Source of the DNA: Rotaria socialis
Lineage: Eukaryota > Rotifera > Eurotatoria > Philodinida > Philodinidae
Direction of reading: 5' to 3'
Length of the DNA: 64,000 nt
Assembly: GCA_905331475.1 (NCBI GenBank)
Contig: CAJNYU010002043.1
Coordinates: 1-64,000, forward strand
Under the pieces are notes generated by a model. It saw only the letters and a list, made by a program, of their open reading frames with translations, ran no database searches and was not told the DNA's origin. Each line of letters opens with the position of its first letter. Position 1 is the first letter of the stretch. Shown here in pieces: positions 41,241-55,400 of the stretch. The position numbers were made by a program, and so were the translations under genes.

Positions 41241-44200
41241 CTAGTTTTGCACATTGATTCTTGTTGTCTGACTTAAAATCTACTGCTACTCTATCAATGA
41301 TAGAAAACCTTGAATAATTTTTCATATTTTAGTGCATTTCTTTTTTCAATAGATTTTTACACAAACTGAATCAAATTTAGTTCAATGGTTTCGAGTTTTC
41401 TTGCAAATCAATCTATCAAAATGTCGAAATAATTATAAAAAGTCAAATTAATTTTGTTTTTTTTATATGCAAATATTTATAATAAAAAAAAAGACATACA
41501 TGACAAACACAAAAAGACCGTTATGTCCTGTTTTTAATGTTATTATTTCATCGTAATAGGAGAGGCGCACTGATTTTGATAGAAACATCTGCGTAGACAT
41601 ATTCAGCTTGTCTCATAGAGAATGAGAGAGCTGGTGACTATTAACAAATCCCTTGAGGATCCAGCGTTCAATGGTTGCTCATTACTCATTTGTTTCTATA
41701 AGCCTTACTGTTTTCCAGGATCACAGTAATTCCATGTAATTTAGTCGAGTACATTCACTGAAATTTCACTAGTGTCAAGCACAATTAATTTTAGTCTGTG
41801 ATATTTTGTTCTTCATCGATTGCACGACAAGAAAATAAATGAGTTTAAACACCAGACAATTATAGGTAAGCAAAACTATGACAAAAGACCAGATTTTACT
41901 TCAATTTTATAAGTATTTTCAACATATTAACTTTCCTGTCTAACGACGAGAGTTTTCTCGTAAGCGTATTTATGAAAGTTTTCTACTACATTTATATCTG
42001 AATTTTAAATAATTGGCCCGTCTGAAAGCTAAATAGAATTTTTTTGTTTAAAGTAAATTTTATTAAGTAACGAATTACATAGATAGATGTTTAAAAAAGT
42101 CTTTCCATCATTTTGATCCGTAAAAATTAGTTGAGTCTGATCACATGTTTACTGTCGCATTTGTTCCAACGATTTTACTTAATTTTTTACAGTAAGAATG
42201 CATCATTATTTATCGTATCAATGTCCTTGAAAATTGAACATTTACATCAAAACTAATAAGATAAAAAACAGATGCTAATAGTAAAACAAAATATTCTCAG
42301 ATGTCGATTTTTCTATTGATTTCAGTACAGAACGAACTGAAACATAAGTGAATTTTTAAAGGAACGCTTTCAGCCTTCCTGTATTGAAAATGTAAAAAGG
42401 CTCATTTTAGAATTCTCGTCATTCATGTTCGAAATGATCGAAGTAGAAAAAAAGTTGATCAGAAAGTGTGCTTTTCAAAAAACTCTTCATGACGACTATT
42501 ATTCGAAACCTAAGAGACAGTTGATTGTTTTCTATTAATACGATGCCATTTTTCTGCGTCCCATTGTTTCAAAGAAACCATCGAATTCTTCTTTTATTCT
42601 GTTTTGGGCATCTTATCCTTGGTAAATCTAACCCATTTATTTTTTGATCGTGACGTAGAGAGAATTATTCCACAATGGAGATTCATGAAATCTAAAACAA
42701 AATTATTAAATACTCGCATTTTAATTAATCCAATCAACAAATAGCACATTCAATTCTTCTCATATCTCCACATTTTGATTTCGATTGATAAAATTAATAT
42801 CGTAATTCGTTAATAATTATAAAAAATTTTAATTAATACTTTTCTTTTCAAGTCCTAAATCTCAGTACACTTTATCAATCTTTGTTCTGAGTTCGATGTA
42901 TGTCTCTATTTTTAATAGAGATCGCTGCAAAATAGTTCATTAATTTTCTTTATTCTGATGCTCCAAGGAATAAAAAGATATGATCATAAAATAAAAAGAT
43001 ATAATTATCAAAATAAGAGGGTTCATTTTTCTCTTTTTTATTTCCCCTACTTGATTAAGTCTGCATCTAGTTTCTTACTGTATGCTTCAAAGAAAATAAC
43101 AATTTTGTTTCCAACGAGATTCATTGTGCACTCACGTACAAGGATAATTCTATGACTTTTTTTCATTAAGTATTATTCAATCTGATAAAAAATCAATTTG
43201 TCTTCATTTTTTATATGCTTAAAAAACAACATCTTGACATAAATTCACTATACGTAAAACAGAGATAAAATATTATCTTTATAGAAGGATACAGAGACTT
43301 TCAGATGTTTTAATTCGTAATAATATATCGATGTATTCAGATGTACGAGAATTAGATATTATTGTAGATGCTAGGTATGCATGCTACATTGAGCATAACT
43401 AGATCTAGACCAGTTATCAAATTGAGTTGACACAAAGAACAAACTGATAGAACTCTTTACTGAAAATTATGTTTGACCTGTGTAGTCTATTTAAGTTTTG
43501 CTTTCCAGAAAAAGATTGACAGATGTTTCACTTTATACACGACTTGCATAAACGGCTACAGATATGCTATCGTGTTATGATATATAATTGTATTGTATCC
43601 ATGCCTTCATTATATTTTTTTGGCATTTCTAAACAATCATTCGATATTATTTAAAGATTTATATGAATTTGTCGTATAGAACAATTCTAGAAACAATTGT
43701 GTGTTGTGTTGTGTTCGCATGTTTTACAATCCATTCCTGATTTGAAAACAAAATAAACTATGGATGTATCCAGTTGAGCGCCATCTATTTTTCCAATGAT
43801 TTTTTTCTTTTATATAAAAATAATTCAAACGATTATATAAGAAAGTCGTTTTTTTCAATTATATTGAATAGAAATAAACACTCACAATAGATGTCAATAA
43901 GATAGTTTTAGTACAAAAAAGATAGACATATCATTTATTTTCGTACCTCCTATTTCGTTACATTCAAGGTGTATGATACATGATGCAAATCTTTTTCTGT
44001 GTGACGCATTTGTATATTGATCAAAATTATGCTGTAACTAGAGAAAATAATCTACGTAGATTTATTCAATAATTGGTCAGATTAACATCGAGAAATTCTT
44101 TTACTCTTCCTTCTCATTCGTTGTTTTTTTATTGTTGTTGTTTATTTGCCACTCAAGAGATATAACTCACCATCATATGTTCTAGACGAAGTTATAAAAG

Positions 44201-44478
44201 AAAGTTTTTTGTTGTGTTTCAATTATCATCAATCGTATTTTGTTCATGAAAATAATTGATTCATATTGGTTTGCTCGATCAGTGATGGTCGACTTGTGTT
44301 GTTGTTGTTGTTGGTTATAAAACACACAACACAAAAGAATCTATTGAACAATAGTGGAACAATAGCACAGCGAGAAAGCGACCTTATCTTGATTATCTTT
44401 ATATCTTTTTTTTTCTTCGTACACCTTGGACCTGTCGAGCTGAAGCGCTTTTCAGACGCACTCACTCATCTGCGACAA
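41241..44478. other. Spacer and PPP2R5 leader region
   Basis: About 3.2 kb of AT-rich sequence with no supported gene. Short frames (for example 42958-43155) have no motif. The last 230 bases, with TTGTTG repeats near 44297-44315 and lower AT content near the ATG, are probably the promoter and 5' UTR of PPP2R5. Confidence 0.4.
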
Positions 44479-47400
44479 ATGCCGTCGTCGTCATCAAAGG
44501 ATAAGGACAAAGAGAAAGAGTCTAATAAGACAAAAAAGGTATATATTTTTATTCTATTTCAAATATTAGATATGAAAATATTCATATGGAAAATTTTCTT
44601 TAGACGACCGCAGTCACAAAATCAAAGTCGAAAGATGAACCAGATAATAAAACACCTGGAACAGATGATGTAAGACATTTGCACACAGTTCATTTAGATA
44701 TTTAATTTTTTTATATTTACATCAAAAGAATAAAGGAAAAGACTCGGCAGTTGGCAAAGCAGCGTCTTCAACTGGTAACAGTGCTGCAATGAAATCTATA
44801 TCACGTCCAACAAATTCTCTTACGGCATCAACGCAACAACAAAATGAGTCAATATCAAGTGGAAATAATCTTAATACAGGCGGTTCGAGTTTAACATCAA
44901 CACATCCACCTCAAACACCGTTAACAAAAGTACAACCAATGGCTGGCGCGCCTAACATTCGTAAAGACAATCGACGTAATTCTTCGCGATTTAATATTTC
45001 GAAAAATCGCGAACTTGTCAAGTTACCATTAATGAAAGAGGCAGCAGCTAATGAACGTGAAACATTATTTGTACAAAAATTACAGCAATGTTGCACTGTA
45101 TTTGATTTTCAACTTGATCCATTATCGGATCTTAAATGGAAAGAAATAAAACGTGCTGCATTAAATGAACTTATTGATTATATTGCATCTAATCGTGGTG
45201 TTGTTACTGAAGCTGTCTATCCGGAAGGTGTACGAATGGTAAGTAATTGAGTAGAAAATTTTTTTAATAATAAATTCTGAGCTATTCATGGGTGCGTTTA
45301 TTATTTTAGTTCTCTGTAAATCTATTTCGAACACTACCACCAATAAGCAATCCGTCAGGTGCGGATTATGATCCGGAAGAAGATGAACCAAATCTTGAAG
45401 TTGCATGGCCTCATTTACAACTTGTCTATGATTTCTTTCTACGTTTTCTGGAATCTCCAGATTTTCAACCAAATACAGCTAAACGATATATTGATCAAAA
45501 ATTTGTTCTTAATGTAATGAAAATCAATCATTCATTTTGTTCTCTCTAAACACAAAATATTTTTCTCATGTAGCTACTCGATTTATTTGATAGTGAAGAT
45601 CCACGTGAACGTGATTATTTAAAAACAATTCTTCATCGGATTTATGGAAAATTTCTCGGTTTACGTGCTTATATACGAAAACAAATCAATAATACATTCT
45701 ATAAAGTAAATAATTCGATAATAATTTATTCTTTTTTTTTTATCTCAAAATTCATCCAATTTAAGATACTCTATTCAAAAGGAAGAAAATCTTTTTCGTT
45801 CTTTTTTCCTCCTTTCGAGATCATTGATGATATTTGGTAAATACTAAAACAAAAAGGAAATCACTTGAATAATCATTAGTAAATAGAAGAAAATAAATGT
45901 TATTATTTGATTTATATTCTTATTAGATACGCAGAAGTCCTACTTGAATTGCTATCTAACAGTATTGGTGTCTTCAAAATAATTGATGGCCTTTCTAGAA
46001 TCGAAGCAGATGGGCATTCAGCCGGAATAGGATGGGTGCACATATCTAATTCTTACTAATGCATAAAGATGATCTATTTAGTTACTTTCGAATATAAAAA
46101 TAATCCATGATGGTAATGGATAGTTTATAAAATATAATCGCCTTATTATATTTGTATATTTTTTCATGCCTAGATTAAACTATTATTGACCCATAAATAT
46201 GTCGAAGGAATCTTCATAAGAAAAAAAAAATGAATGAAGAGCATAATAACTTAACCATGCTTTTTTTGTGTGCTCTGTGCCGTGTCTAACATCCTGCACT
46301 GATTGGAGCACACTACCAGTTTTTAAAATTACACATCGATTTACCGTCCCTTTTACCCGGGGAAGCATTTCTTCCTGAACGCGATTTGTCAATTGACATT
46401 TTACTTCTCGATCTATTGATCTTGTTTTTTTTCTAGGTACAAAAATACTTCTAAATTTTATGTCTTGACTTTTGTTTCGAATCTATTGTTGTTATTGTAG
46501 TAGTATTATTATTACTAGCTATTACACATGAAAGTCATATATCAACGGGTTGAATAGGAAATATGTAAATAATATAACAGATTTATTAAACATTAGGAAA
46601 ATAATTGTGAATGAGAAAGTTTTCATTGTGACTATGCAATTGATGAAAATCACTTTAAAGCTTTCAGCCTAAATCTATATAACTACAATTATGATGATGT
46701 TACACAAACGCAACTATTTCCGAATAGAAAGTTCTACTCAGTCTTTTAGATTTCGTTACGCAAGAAGTCTTAGTACTTGTGATACATCCGGTAGGTTTTA
46801 TTTTTGCTGAAAAACAACTAAAAAGAGCTGAATAGTCCAACATTTGAAAGTTCATTTTATCGTCAATAAAAATTAAACACTAAATATCATTATTTTCTTT
46901 TTAGTTTATCTATGAAACTGAACGACATAATGGTATTGCTGAATTACTTGAAATTCTCGGAAGGTACAAACAAATAATCGATTTAATGAATATAACTGTT
47001 TGGCTTTATTTTTAGTATTATAAATGGGTTTGCATTACCATTAAAAGAAGAACATAAAGTATTTTTAATCAAAGTTTTATTGCCATTGCATAAAGTTAAA
47101 ACATTGAGTGTTTACCATCCGCAATTAGCTTACTGTATTGTGCAATTTTTGGAAAAAGATCCGAGCTTAACTCAACCGGTATAACACGATTATTTTCATA
47201 GAAACGCTTGCTATTATTTCATTGGTTCTTTTTTCCCCATTATCTCACAGGTGATCACGGGTTTACTTAAATATTGGCCAAAAACTCATAGTCCCAAGGA
47301 GGTCATGTTTCTCAATGAATTAGAAGAAATTCTTGATGTTATGGAGCCAGTTGAGTTTCAAAAAGTCATGGTTCCTCTATTTAAACAATTAGCTAAATGT

Positions 47401-48915
47401 GTATCAAGTCCTCATTTTCAAGTGAGTTTTATTGATTTGAATTTAAAGAAAATAATTCAATGCTATTTTCATTTTCGTTTATCTGTCAGGTTGCTGAAAG
47501 AGCACTCTATTATTGGAATAATGAATATATCATGAGTTTATTAACAGAAAACGCCGCAGTCATCTTACCAATCATGTTTCCAGCTTTGTATAAAAATACA
47601 AAAACACACTGGAATAAGTACGTACTTTTGTATCATTGATTGAATTTTTATTTCACTTCATGATTCTGTTTTCTATTTCCAAATAAATAGAACAATACAT
47701 GGTTTGATTTATAATGCATTAAAACTGTTTATGGAAATGAATCATAAATTATTTGATGAATGTTCACAAAAATATAAACTTGAAAAGCAAAAAGAAAAAG
47801 AGAAATTACGCGATAGAGATGCAGCTTGGACGAAAATTGAATCAAAAGCTAGACAGAATCCAAATGTAAAGAATTAGTTCTTTAGCTTACATTTAATAGC
47901 TTGCATCATTTGTTTCTTTATTTTAGTATAAAGTTTTTGCTGTGAATCAACCTGAACTCTATCGGCCAACTTATAATGATGATGATGATGGTGGAGCGGC
48001 GAATATAACTGCTAGAGAAATTGAACAAGAAGCTAAAGAAGTAAGAAAGAGAAACTCATTAACTTAATAATTGATATTTGATAAACACTTGACTTGTTGA
48101 GTACTATAAAAGAAAAAAGAAACTCATAAAAATATAACTCAGTAATATCTCTGTATTCAAATGTTTCCATTCGTCCGTGGCGTCGTTTCTTAAAATTAAA
48201 ATGTATCCATTACTATATTTCGTTTTTAACAAAATGTCATGTACGTTGAAGCTATTTCAGATACTCTTAGAACTGCAGTTCTTTTATTTTCAATCTATTG
48301 ATTTATTATGGAGAAACTAGTGGTAGCGAGATGATTGTTGTATTTAACCTTCGATCGCGTTATAGATACGTTGCGACTCGAAGTTTTGTTCAAAAACAAA
48401 GTCTGCTAGCTTGATGAATATTGAAAATAATATTTCTTTATTATGATACTAAATTTCGAAAAGATAGGCATTTGCCACGGATAGGATATGTTACCCAAAA
48501 AAAGAAGCTTTTGGCAGAAATTTTCAAGAAATTCTAAAGATCATTTGATATCCGTATGAAAGAAAACTTGTATCTAAACATAAAGTAAAATTCAAACACG
48601 GTGGAGTTCAGAACGACGTGTCCTATTGAATGTTCTCTGGTATAAACAAAATATATTCTTTCCAGTTTCATATAAACTAAAACAGCAGGTATCAATTAAG
48701 ATCTCTAGTGACGTTGTGAGACTTTGTTGTAGTACTAAATTAAAATTTTTTGTTGTATTTTTTAGGCAAGTCGTACTATGCAAAAAGGCAAGCCATCGAT
48801 AAGACGCAAGAGTGAGTTGCCTCATGATTATTCTACATTGAATGCATTGGAAAAACACAAGCGACCGAACGAGTTTTTAAATTCTCCAGCTGAAACACAT
48901 CCTAATGCTCAATAA
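44479..48915 (+). CDS. PPP2R5: PP2A B56 (B') regulatory subunit, delta-like
   Basis: Regulatory subunit directing the PP2A A/C core to LxxIxE-containing substrates. Exons are 44479-44538, 44604-44669, 44729-45238, 45310-45513, 45574-45705, 46905-46963, 47016-47178, 47251-47421, 47490-47617, 47691-47865, 47927-48040 and 48766-48915. All phases close, giving 643 residues. The N-terminus is Lys/Ser-rich ([15 protein letters not shown]) and low complexity. The B56 HEAT-like core starts near [17 protein letters not shown]. It includes [80 protein letters not shown] and [17 protein letters not shown]. The C-terminal [20 protein letters not shown] matches the PPP2R5 gamma/delta tail with its basic RRKSELP segment. 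Introns are 50-75 bp except intron 5 (1199 bp) and intron 11 (725 bp). The delta assignment rests on the SSRFN/SKNREL N-terminal block and the tail. Confidence 0.96.
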
Positions 48916-49928
48916 ACGAACAGGATAAATCGTAATATAAAGCAATCTGAAGATCTTATTGTTGTTTTTTCTTCTTCAATATCTTTATTTCCTTATCTAG
49001 CTAAATCAATTCCTCTTTTTTGTTCTTTCGTTTTCATCTGTACAGAATCCAAAAAATTATTTAATTAAAAAGCAAAAATGAAGATTGGACTAAAACGTTT
49101 CTCTCTTTCAATTAGGATTCATTTCTTTCTAATATACGTTATCATATGTCCTCTGTTCCGCTTGTATTTTTCTACACATACATGATTTAAACATGTTTCG
49201 CTTTGCTTCTTTCCTTTTTTTGCTTGTATGTTCAATAGGGCGAAGCCAATAACACTTTTTTTTGTTCTTGTCTTCTATTCTCGCTCGCGTCCCATTTATT
49301 CGTTTCCCCATATACATATCTTTACATTATTCACATATTCTATCTCCCCCCCTTTTTCTGTATCACCAGACAATGGAATAATTGTTCCTTTTTTCAAAAA
49401 AAAGAAATAGAAAGAAAAACTGTATGCGTATGAACGCATACTTAATCGCGAGCTTTGATCGATGATATTGAAGAGAAAAATCAAAAGAAAAATCGTATGG
49501 TGAAACATCGATTATCATTCTCTTTATTGCACATGCGACTCGTGTGATCGTCTGCATTTGTTACGTTTGTTTGTGAGTGTAATTCTTCTTTTTTTCTCTT
49601 TACGGCTTTTGTTTGCAAAACATCAACATATACACAATTTTTTTATCATCATGCTTTTTTTTCTTTTTGTCTGACGACTTATGTGGCTTTTTTTTGTTTG
49701 ATTATAGATTTTATCATCATCTTTCTCTAAATACGACTGTTGTCATCGACGGTTTCGATTTCGGTTTTGTTCTTATATATTCATTTATCTATTGCCATGC
49801 TTGTTTAAGCAGATATTAAAAACTCACAAAAGAAGTAACAAAGTTTTTTTATTGCATCGAAAAGTATTCGGCTTTTCTCGTGTTCATTATAACACACCAG
49901 TTTTATATTTGGTATAAAAGTAAAAATT
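48916..49928. other. Spacer between PPP2R5 and SZRD1-like gene
   Basis: 3' UTR of PPP2R5 running into the promoter and leader of the next same-strand gene. Rich in pyrimidine tracts on the plus strand (about 49206-49400 and 49586-49700). Several overlapping 60-70 codon frames on both strands are composition artefacts. Confidence 0.45.
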
Positions 49929-52498
49929 ATGGTGGATACAGTATTAGCAGCAGCAACAACAACAACAACAACAACAACTACTACTACTACTACAGGAAAT
50001 GATAATGATGATTGGGAAGTAGCTGTCGATACGGGTGAATTTGATAAAAGACTTGAACAACAAGAAAAAGCTCGTGCAGCTAATCAAGTAAATTTTTGTT
50101 TTGTTTCAGATTAAAGCAGCGACTTATTTTTCCTCAAAATATGAATGAAATTCTAAATAGTTTATCTTTCTTTGAAAATTTTAGTAAAATATTATAAAAT
50201 TGGTGAATACTTTAGAAAGAAACCTGCCATAATATGTTGAAGTAAAGATAAATATTTTAATGAGAATAATTACTTTATCTGAGTTTGACGATTATTTATA
50301 ATAGAAACATACGGGTATTAATCACGCTAATATAGTTTTCTATATTTTTGTTTTTCTTGAGCTTAGATGTTATCTAATGTATATCACATAATTATAAGCA
50401 TGTACTTTTACAAGCATCGGTTTGAGAGTTTACACGGTTCAAACAATTCGATTTTCTCATTTGGCAAATTAGAATTTTTAGATCTTCGAAATAGTGTGGA
50501 TGTCCTTTTTTTCAGAGAACTCGTTGACCTTTGGCATTTTGTCGAGTGTTTCTAACAGAATAGATTTATGAGGCATGGGTTGCATTTCTTTATATAATTG
50601 ATCATTTAACAGATTTTTAAAAGATAAAAACGAGAAAAACTAATTAAGCATTCATACGAATCGTTTTCTTATGCCAACTGTCAAGAGTAAGATGTACATT
50701 CTAAATTGTAATACGAATTCGAGCTGTGCGCATAGTTAAATATATGGTAACAGCGGAATCGATAGTAATGACAGTTTTCATTTTTGACTAATATTAGATA
50801 TGTCATTGGATCAGAATTTATTAAAGCTATGGGTTGTATGAATAAAGTGCTCCAAGTAATTTCCGATTTTTGACAGTAATATTTGATCTATGAATCGGAT
50901 CCTGTCTAACTAAAAACATCAAGCATTGGGCTTCACATGTAAAACGAAAGTCAAGATAAAGTTTTAAATTAGATAGAGAGACTTCCTCGTTGGATTCGTT
51001 CGATCATTTAGATACATGTTGTGATAGAATATTTACAATTCTTACACATCGACGAACTATTTTTCTGTTATCTAGTAATAGATTATTAGTTGCCAATTTA
51101 ATATTGTTAAATCGACTGAAAAACTGAATGAATCATTTCGATGCTTTTGTAGACCTTAGTATTTTTTTTTCTTCAAGAATTTATGACTCCACTTATAAAC
51201 GTTTTCTAATTTTCCAGTGTTGAAATAAACAATCATAGATTGTCAGATAATTTGGCGTAATTAGAATTTTATTTTTGTCGGATTGACTGGCAATGATAAT
51301 AGAATTTTAAAATAATACATAGATAAGAATAAAAAAATTACTCTTTACAAACATGTCTAGACTAAGACAAAACAGAGTTTTTTTTTTGATTTATGTCAGG
51401 AATCCATCTTACCTGCTATAGCATCTACTGTTAATGATGATGACAGTAGAACTTCATCAAATATCAGTTTTATGAACTTGAATAAACCCATTCGAATTCT
51501 TAAACGACCGATCAGTCAGTCTCAATTATCAACTACGAATGTCAATGTAACGAATTCTTCAATAGCCACAAGTACAAACACTATTACTACCACAGCAGCA
51601 TTGCATAATGACAATAATGCTAATAACAGTAATTCGCCGTTTCCTATCAATACTTCTTCGACTACAACAGTGCCTGTCGTATCGATCATTCCACGAAATT
51701 TTACTAAAGACTCAGCAAATGTTTCACAATCAATAAGTGTGCCTGTGTTTTCTTCAAATTCGTTATCATCCCAACCAGCAAGACCTGCTATTAAAACTTA
51801 TGAACAACGTGAACTTGAATATAGACTAGCAAGACTCAGGTAAAACACATCGTTTAGATCAAGTCAAACATTCAGTGGAAATTTTTAGAATAATGGGTGA
51901 AGAAGAAAGTTCAGTGAAAGATGATGAAGATAATCCTGTTGTTGAACTCACACCTGTTTCCACAGATGATACCAACAAACCTACTACATCGCCATTGTCT
52001 TCTACTTCGTCAACTACGAGAACAGCAAATAATATGAGCGGATTTTCTCAACAATCACTTCAATGTCATTCAACACCCGGTAGTTATGCTTCTAATTTAT
52101 ATGCACTGAATAATGTACCATCAAATACGGGAGCAATTCATTTTACGCCAAACAATAATTCGAATAATAGTACACCCAATCTTGGCACAGGACCTTATTC
52201 TTCGCCTAATTTTCCTCAACATTATCGTGGCGCTTATCCTACTCCATACTCTCATATGCCACCTCCACCCTTAATCCCACGCTATCCATTAGTAGCAGCA
52301 ACAACAACTACTACACTTTACATGACATCCACAGCACCTTTTGTTAGTGCACCTTCGTCATCGTCATCGCCATCATCTGTATCTTCATCATATAATGTTG
52401 CACCTCAACAACATCCAAATATGGCAACTAATAATTGGTATCATTATCAACATTCACAAACGCCATACGGAATACAACAGTATGGACCTCCACAATAA
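49929..52498 (+). CDS. SZRD1: SUZ-domain protein, SZRD1-like
   Basis: Probable RNA-binding protein with a SUZ domain. Exons are 49929-50087, 51400-51839 and 51889-52498, giving 402 residues. Residues 1-30 include a 13-Thr run. DDWEVAVDTGEFDKRLEQQE matches the SZRD1 N-terminal block (ESWEEAADSGEIDRRLE in mammals). PIRILKRPIS matches the SUZ start (IRILKRP). YEQRELEYRLARLRIMGEEE, built across the 49 bp intron 2, matches its end (AQREAEYAEARKRILG). Intron 1 is 1312 bp. Unlike mammalian SZRD1 (about 150 residues), about 110 Asn/Thr/Ser-rich residues separate the SUZ halves, and a C-terminal extension of about 190 residues rich in Pro, Asn, Ser, Thr and Tyr follows (YRGAYPTPYSHMPPPPLIPR, then HYQHSQTPYGIQQYGPP). 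No R3H domain is seen, which argues against the larger R3HDM/ARPP21 proteins. The tail looks intrinsically disordered. Confidence 0.85.
49950..49994 (+). repeat. ACA/ACT triplet run encoding polythreonine
   Basis: In-frame ACA repeats passing into ACT repeats, giving 13 consecutive Thr in the SZRD1-like protein. The codon switch within the tract suggests two separate expansions. Confidence 0.85.
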
Positions 52499-55400
52499 AT
52501 TATTTATAAAAAAATATATATTTATATATACTTACATATATGATTGTTTCTCTTTATCTCTTACTTAAAAAAAAATGATTCGTCGATCGATCGACATCAA
52601 ATTCAAAAAAAAGAGACTAATCATTTTTATTAAATTTAAAAATAGTTAAGTCAAATTGCAGGGACGACATTGCTTTTTCAATCACCAACGAAAAGAGCCA
52701 AAAATTAATACCACAAAAACAACAAGTGTGAAACAAATATAGAAAAAATTATGATACTAGAAAAACATGCGCTATTCTTGTCTTAAGTGACCTTGTCAAA
52801 CGATGTAAATATTGACAACATTTTGAATAGTTTCGTAAAGGACGGTAGATCAACGAGAACTATTTAAAGGACGATAGACCAACGAGAGCAATTTTTTCGT
52901 CAACATTTTTCTCAAAAAGAGAAACTAGAGTACGATGAAACAAAGACATAATTATGCAACTTGCTTTAATATTGGACGTTTTTGCTCGTCTATGTTGCTC
53001 ACTAGGCTCTCTACGTTTTTTTGGTCTGCGCTTCACATGAAATTCATATTGAGACAAGGAGTTCCGAACGTTGATTACGAATATTATCTTATTTTTGTTG
53101 GCTAAACTATGTTAATGTATGTAAATCACAAAGTTTCAGGACATAATAGTGTAGGTGAATAAGCATACTACGCATTCTTGCTTTCTAAATAATATTATGT
53201 TGGACTGCGTTAGATTCCATTTTGAGCAGGTAATCAAGTATGCTTCATTTTTTTATCATTTAGAAGTGATGAAATTTCACGATGTGAAAAACTCATAAAA
53301 CTAGGCAGTAATCGAAAATCCTTGTCAATGACGTGATTAATTCAAATTTGAAGCTATTTTACTTGGCTACTCTCTTCAAATGATACAGACATATTTTTTT
53401 CACATTCCCTGTCGAAGGTATATTTTTTTTTAAAGTCATTGTATTTTCGTGCAAAATTATTATTTAATAATGAAAAATGATACTGTTTAGGATATATATC
53501 ACTAGTCTCGTATCAAGTACGTTGTCTTATCAGATTTTACGAATTAAGACAGCCAATGTATTCACTAGAGAGACGAAACTTAATTGCTTCAATTGAATAT
53601 TGTTTTTTTGTCATCAATGGCGAACACTATGTCACAACAGGAATGACTAAAAATAAAAAACAAGAAAGAAGAGATATCATCATTTTGTTATGCGGTCAAT
53701 ATGTTACACATTTATTTTCTCTATAAACTTGATAATGATTTAGAAAAAAAGTTCACGCGATTTTCATCATTAGTTTCTTGAACTCTACATAATTACCTTT
53801 TTTCGGTCAAAACTCAAATAAAAATGCTTATTCAACTTTCCAGCGACTGGAGAAGTGTTTACCAGCACAAAAATTCGAACGACAATGAAAGGTCAATAAT
53901 AATGCACAAATTATAGTCATTAGGTGACTTATAATGGTGATTTTTTCCAAATAATTTATAGATAAAAGTGTTCTTATCGATTTTTTTTCTTCTTTCCATA
54001 TCGACATGCCTTTGGAGTAACGACTGTCATATCTCTAGACATTTACCATCAAACTATGTATTTATAGCACAAATACTGACGCAGAGAAACAAGTAAATAT
54101 CAGGGATGACAAAGAATAGAGAGTATCTTACATATAAGTGAGGTGAAAAACCAGCCCAACTTTTCATGTCTATTATCATGTCTACCAAGGTCAACAATAG
54201 AATTTACAAAGGTTTTATTAGATAATTCTTTTCACATTTGTTTTATTCTGAGATAGTGGGAAAAAAAGTAATTTTTTATATTACATTTTGTTTTTGTATA
54301 TAGACGTAGAGAAAAGACATGGTATACAAGCTTCTTCTCTCTATTGGTGTAAATTTAATCGAATGGTACAATACACATGCGAGCTCAGTGCGTATGTTCG
54401 AATCTACGTGGAGTGTCCACATTCAGCTCCACTCCTTCAAATACATGAAGGTAGTCGGCGTTCCCTATGTGTGGAAGATTGAAAAACAATTGTGCTCTCG
54501 CTATGCTGCAAGGTTTTCTCGTCACGAGACAACGATGATCTTTCGGAACGTAGAGTACAAACAAAAAGAATTCACTTTTATTTTTATTTTACTTTTATAT
54601 TGCAATACCATTCGAATTCAATTTTTATATTAGTTAACAACCTTGAAGATTTCGAATTTTACTTTTATTTAGTCATCGCTAGTCATGCTAGTTACTGTCT
54701 TTGGTATTAACCAGTGCACTTGATGATATAGCTATTCTCGAAACATATTGCTGTGTTTTGTCGTTACAAAAAGAAATAATAATCAAGTTTGAATTCCCTG
54801 TCCATTCAAATCTGCCGCGATGTCTTGTATTTTGCGTGCTGTGACACTACGTTTAGCCCGTCAACAGGGCAATAACGATCGATGGTAGACAAAAAAAAAA
54901 AAGAAAAACGCAAAATATCATTCTATTCTATGGTGATATCAACGAGATTCTTGTAGACGTTATTGCGACAAAAACAGCTGAAGTTACTGTATCTCTTATC
55001 GCCTTTACTGTGCTAGAAATATTTATATACACATATCAGTATGATACATAATGACTATAGAAATGTGTCTCGCTCATATAATGTGATGAAAATCATTTAG
55101 ATATCACCATAAATGATGTCTATCAATTTTCGTTACTCTTTCTTGTAGTATATAAATATTTTTATAATCTACATATGTCGTCAACTTACGGACTTTGATC
55201 CTGTTGGTAAAGTCATCGGAATCAAGCAGGTAACAGACATTTAATCGCTCGTGCACTTTTGATTGAATTTATTTACAACTCTGCTTATCGAATATGCACA
55301 CTATCAGGCCGATTTAAAATGATAGTTACGCTACAAATTACAGTGAAGATAGTTCGTGCATATTGTTTTTCTATTATAAATGATCAGCTGTAAAATAAAA

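Noticed and set aside
49129-49557. Several 60-70 codon frames between PPP2R5 and the SZRD1-like gene
   Set aside because: Lys/Arg or Phe/Ser runs from pyrimidine tracts in UTR sequence; overlapping on both strands.
54288-54710. Three overlapping frames of 60-104 codons
   Set aside because: Mutually overlapping, no motif, no splice partner, and no single frame is favoured.
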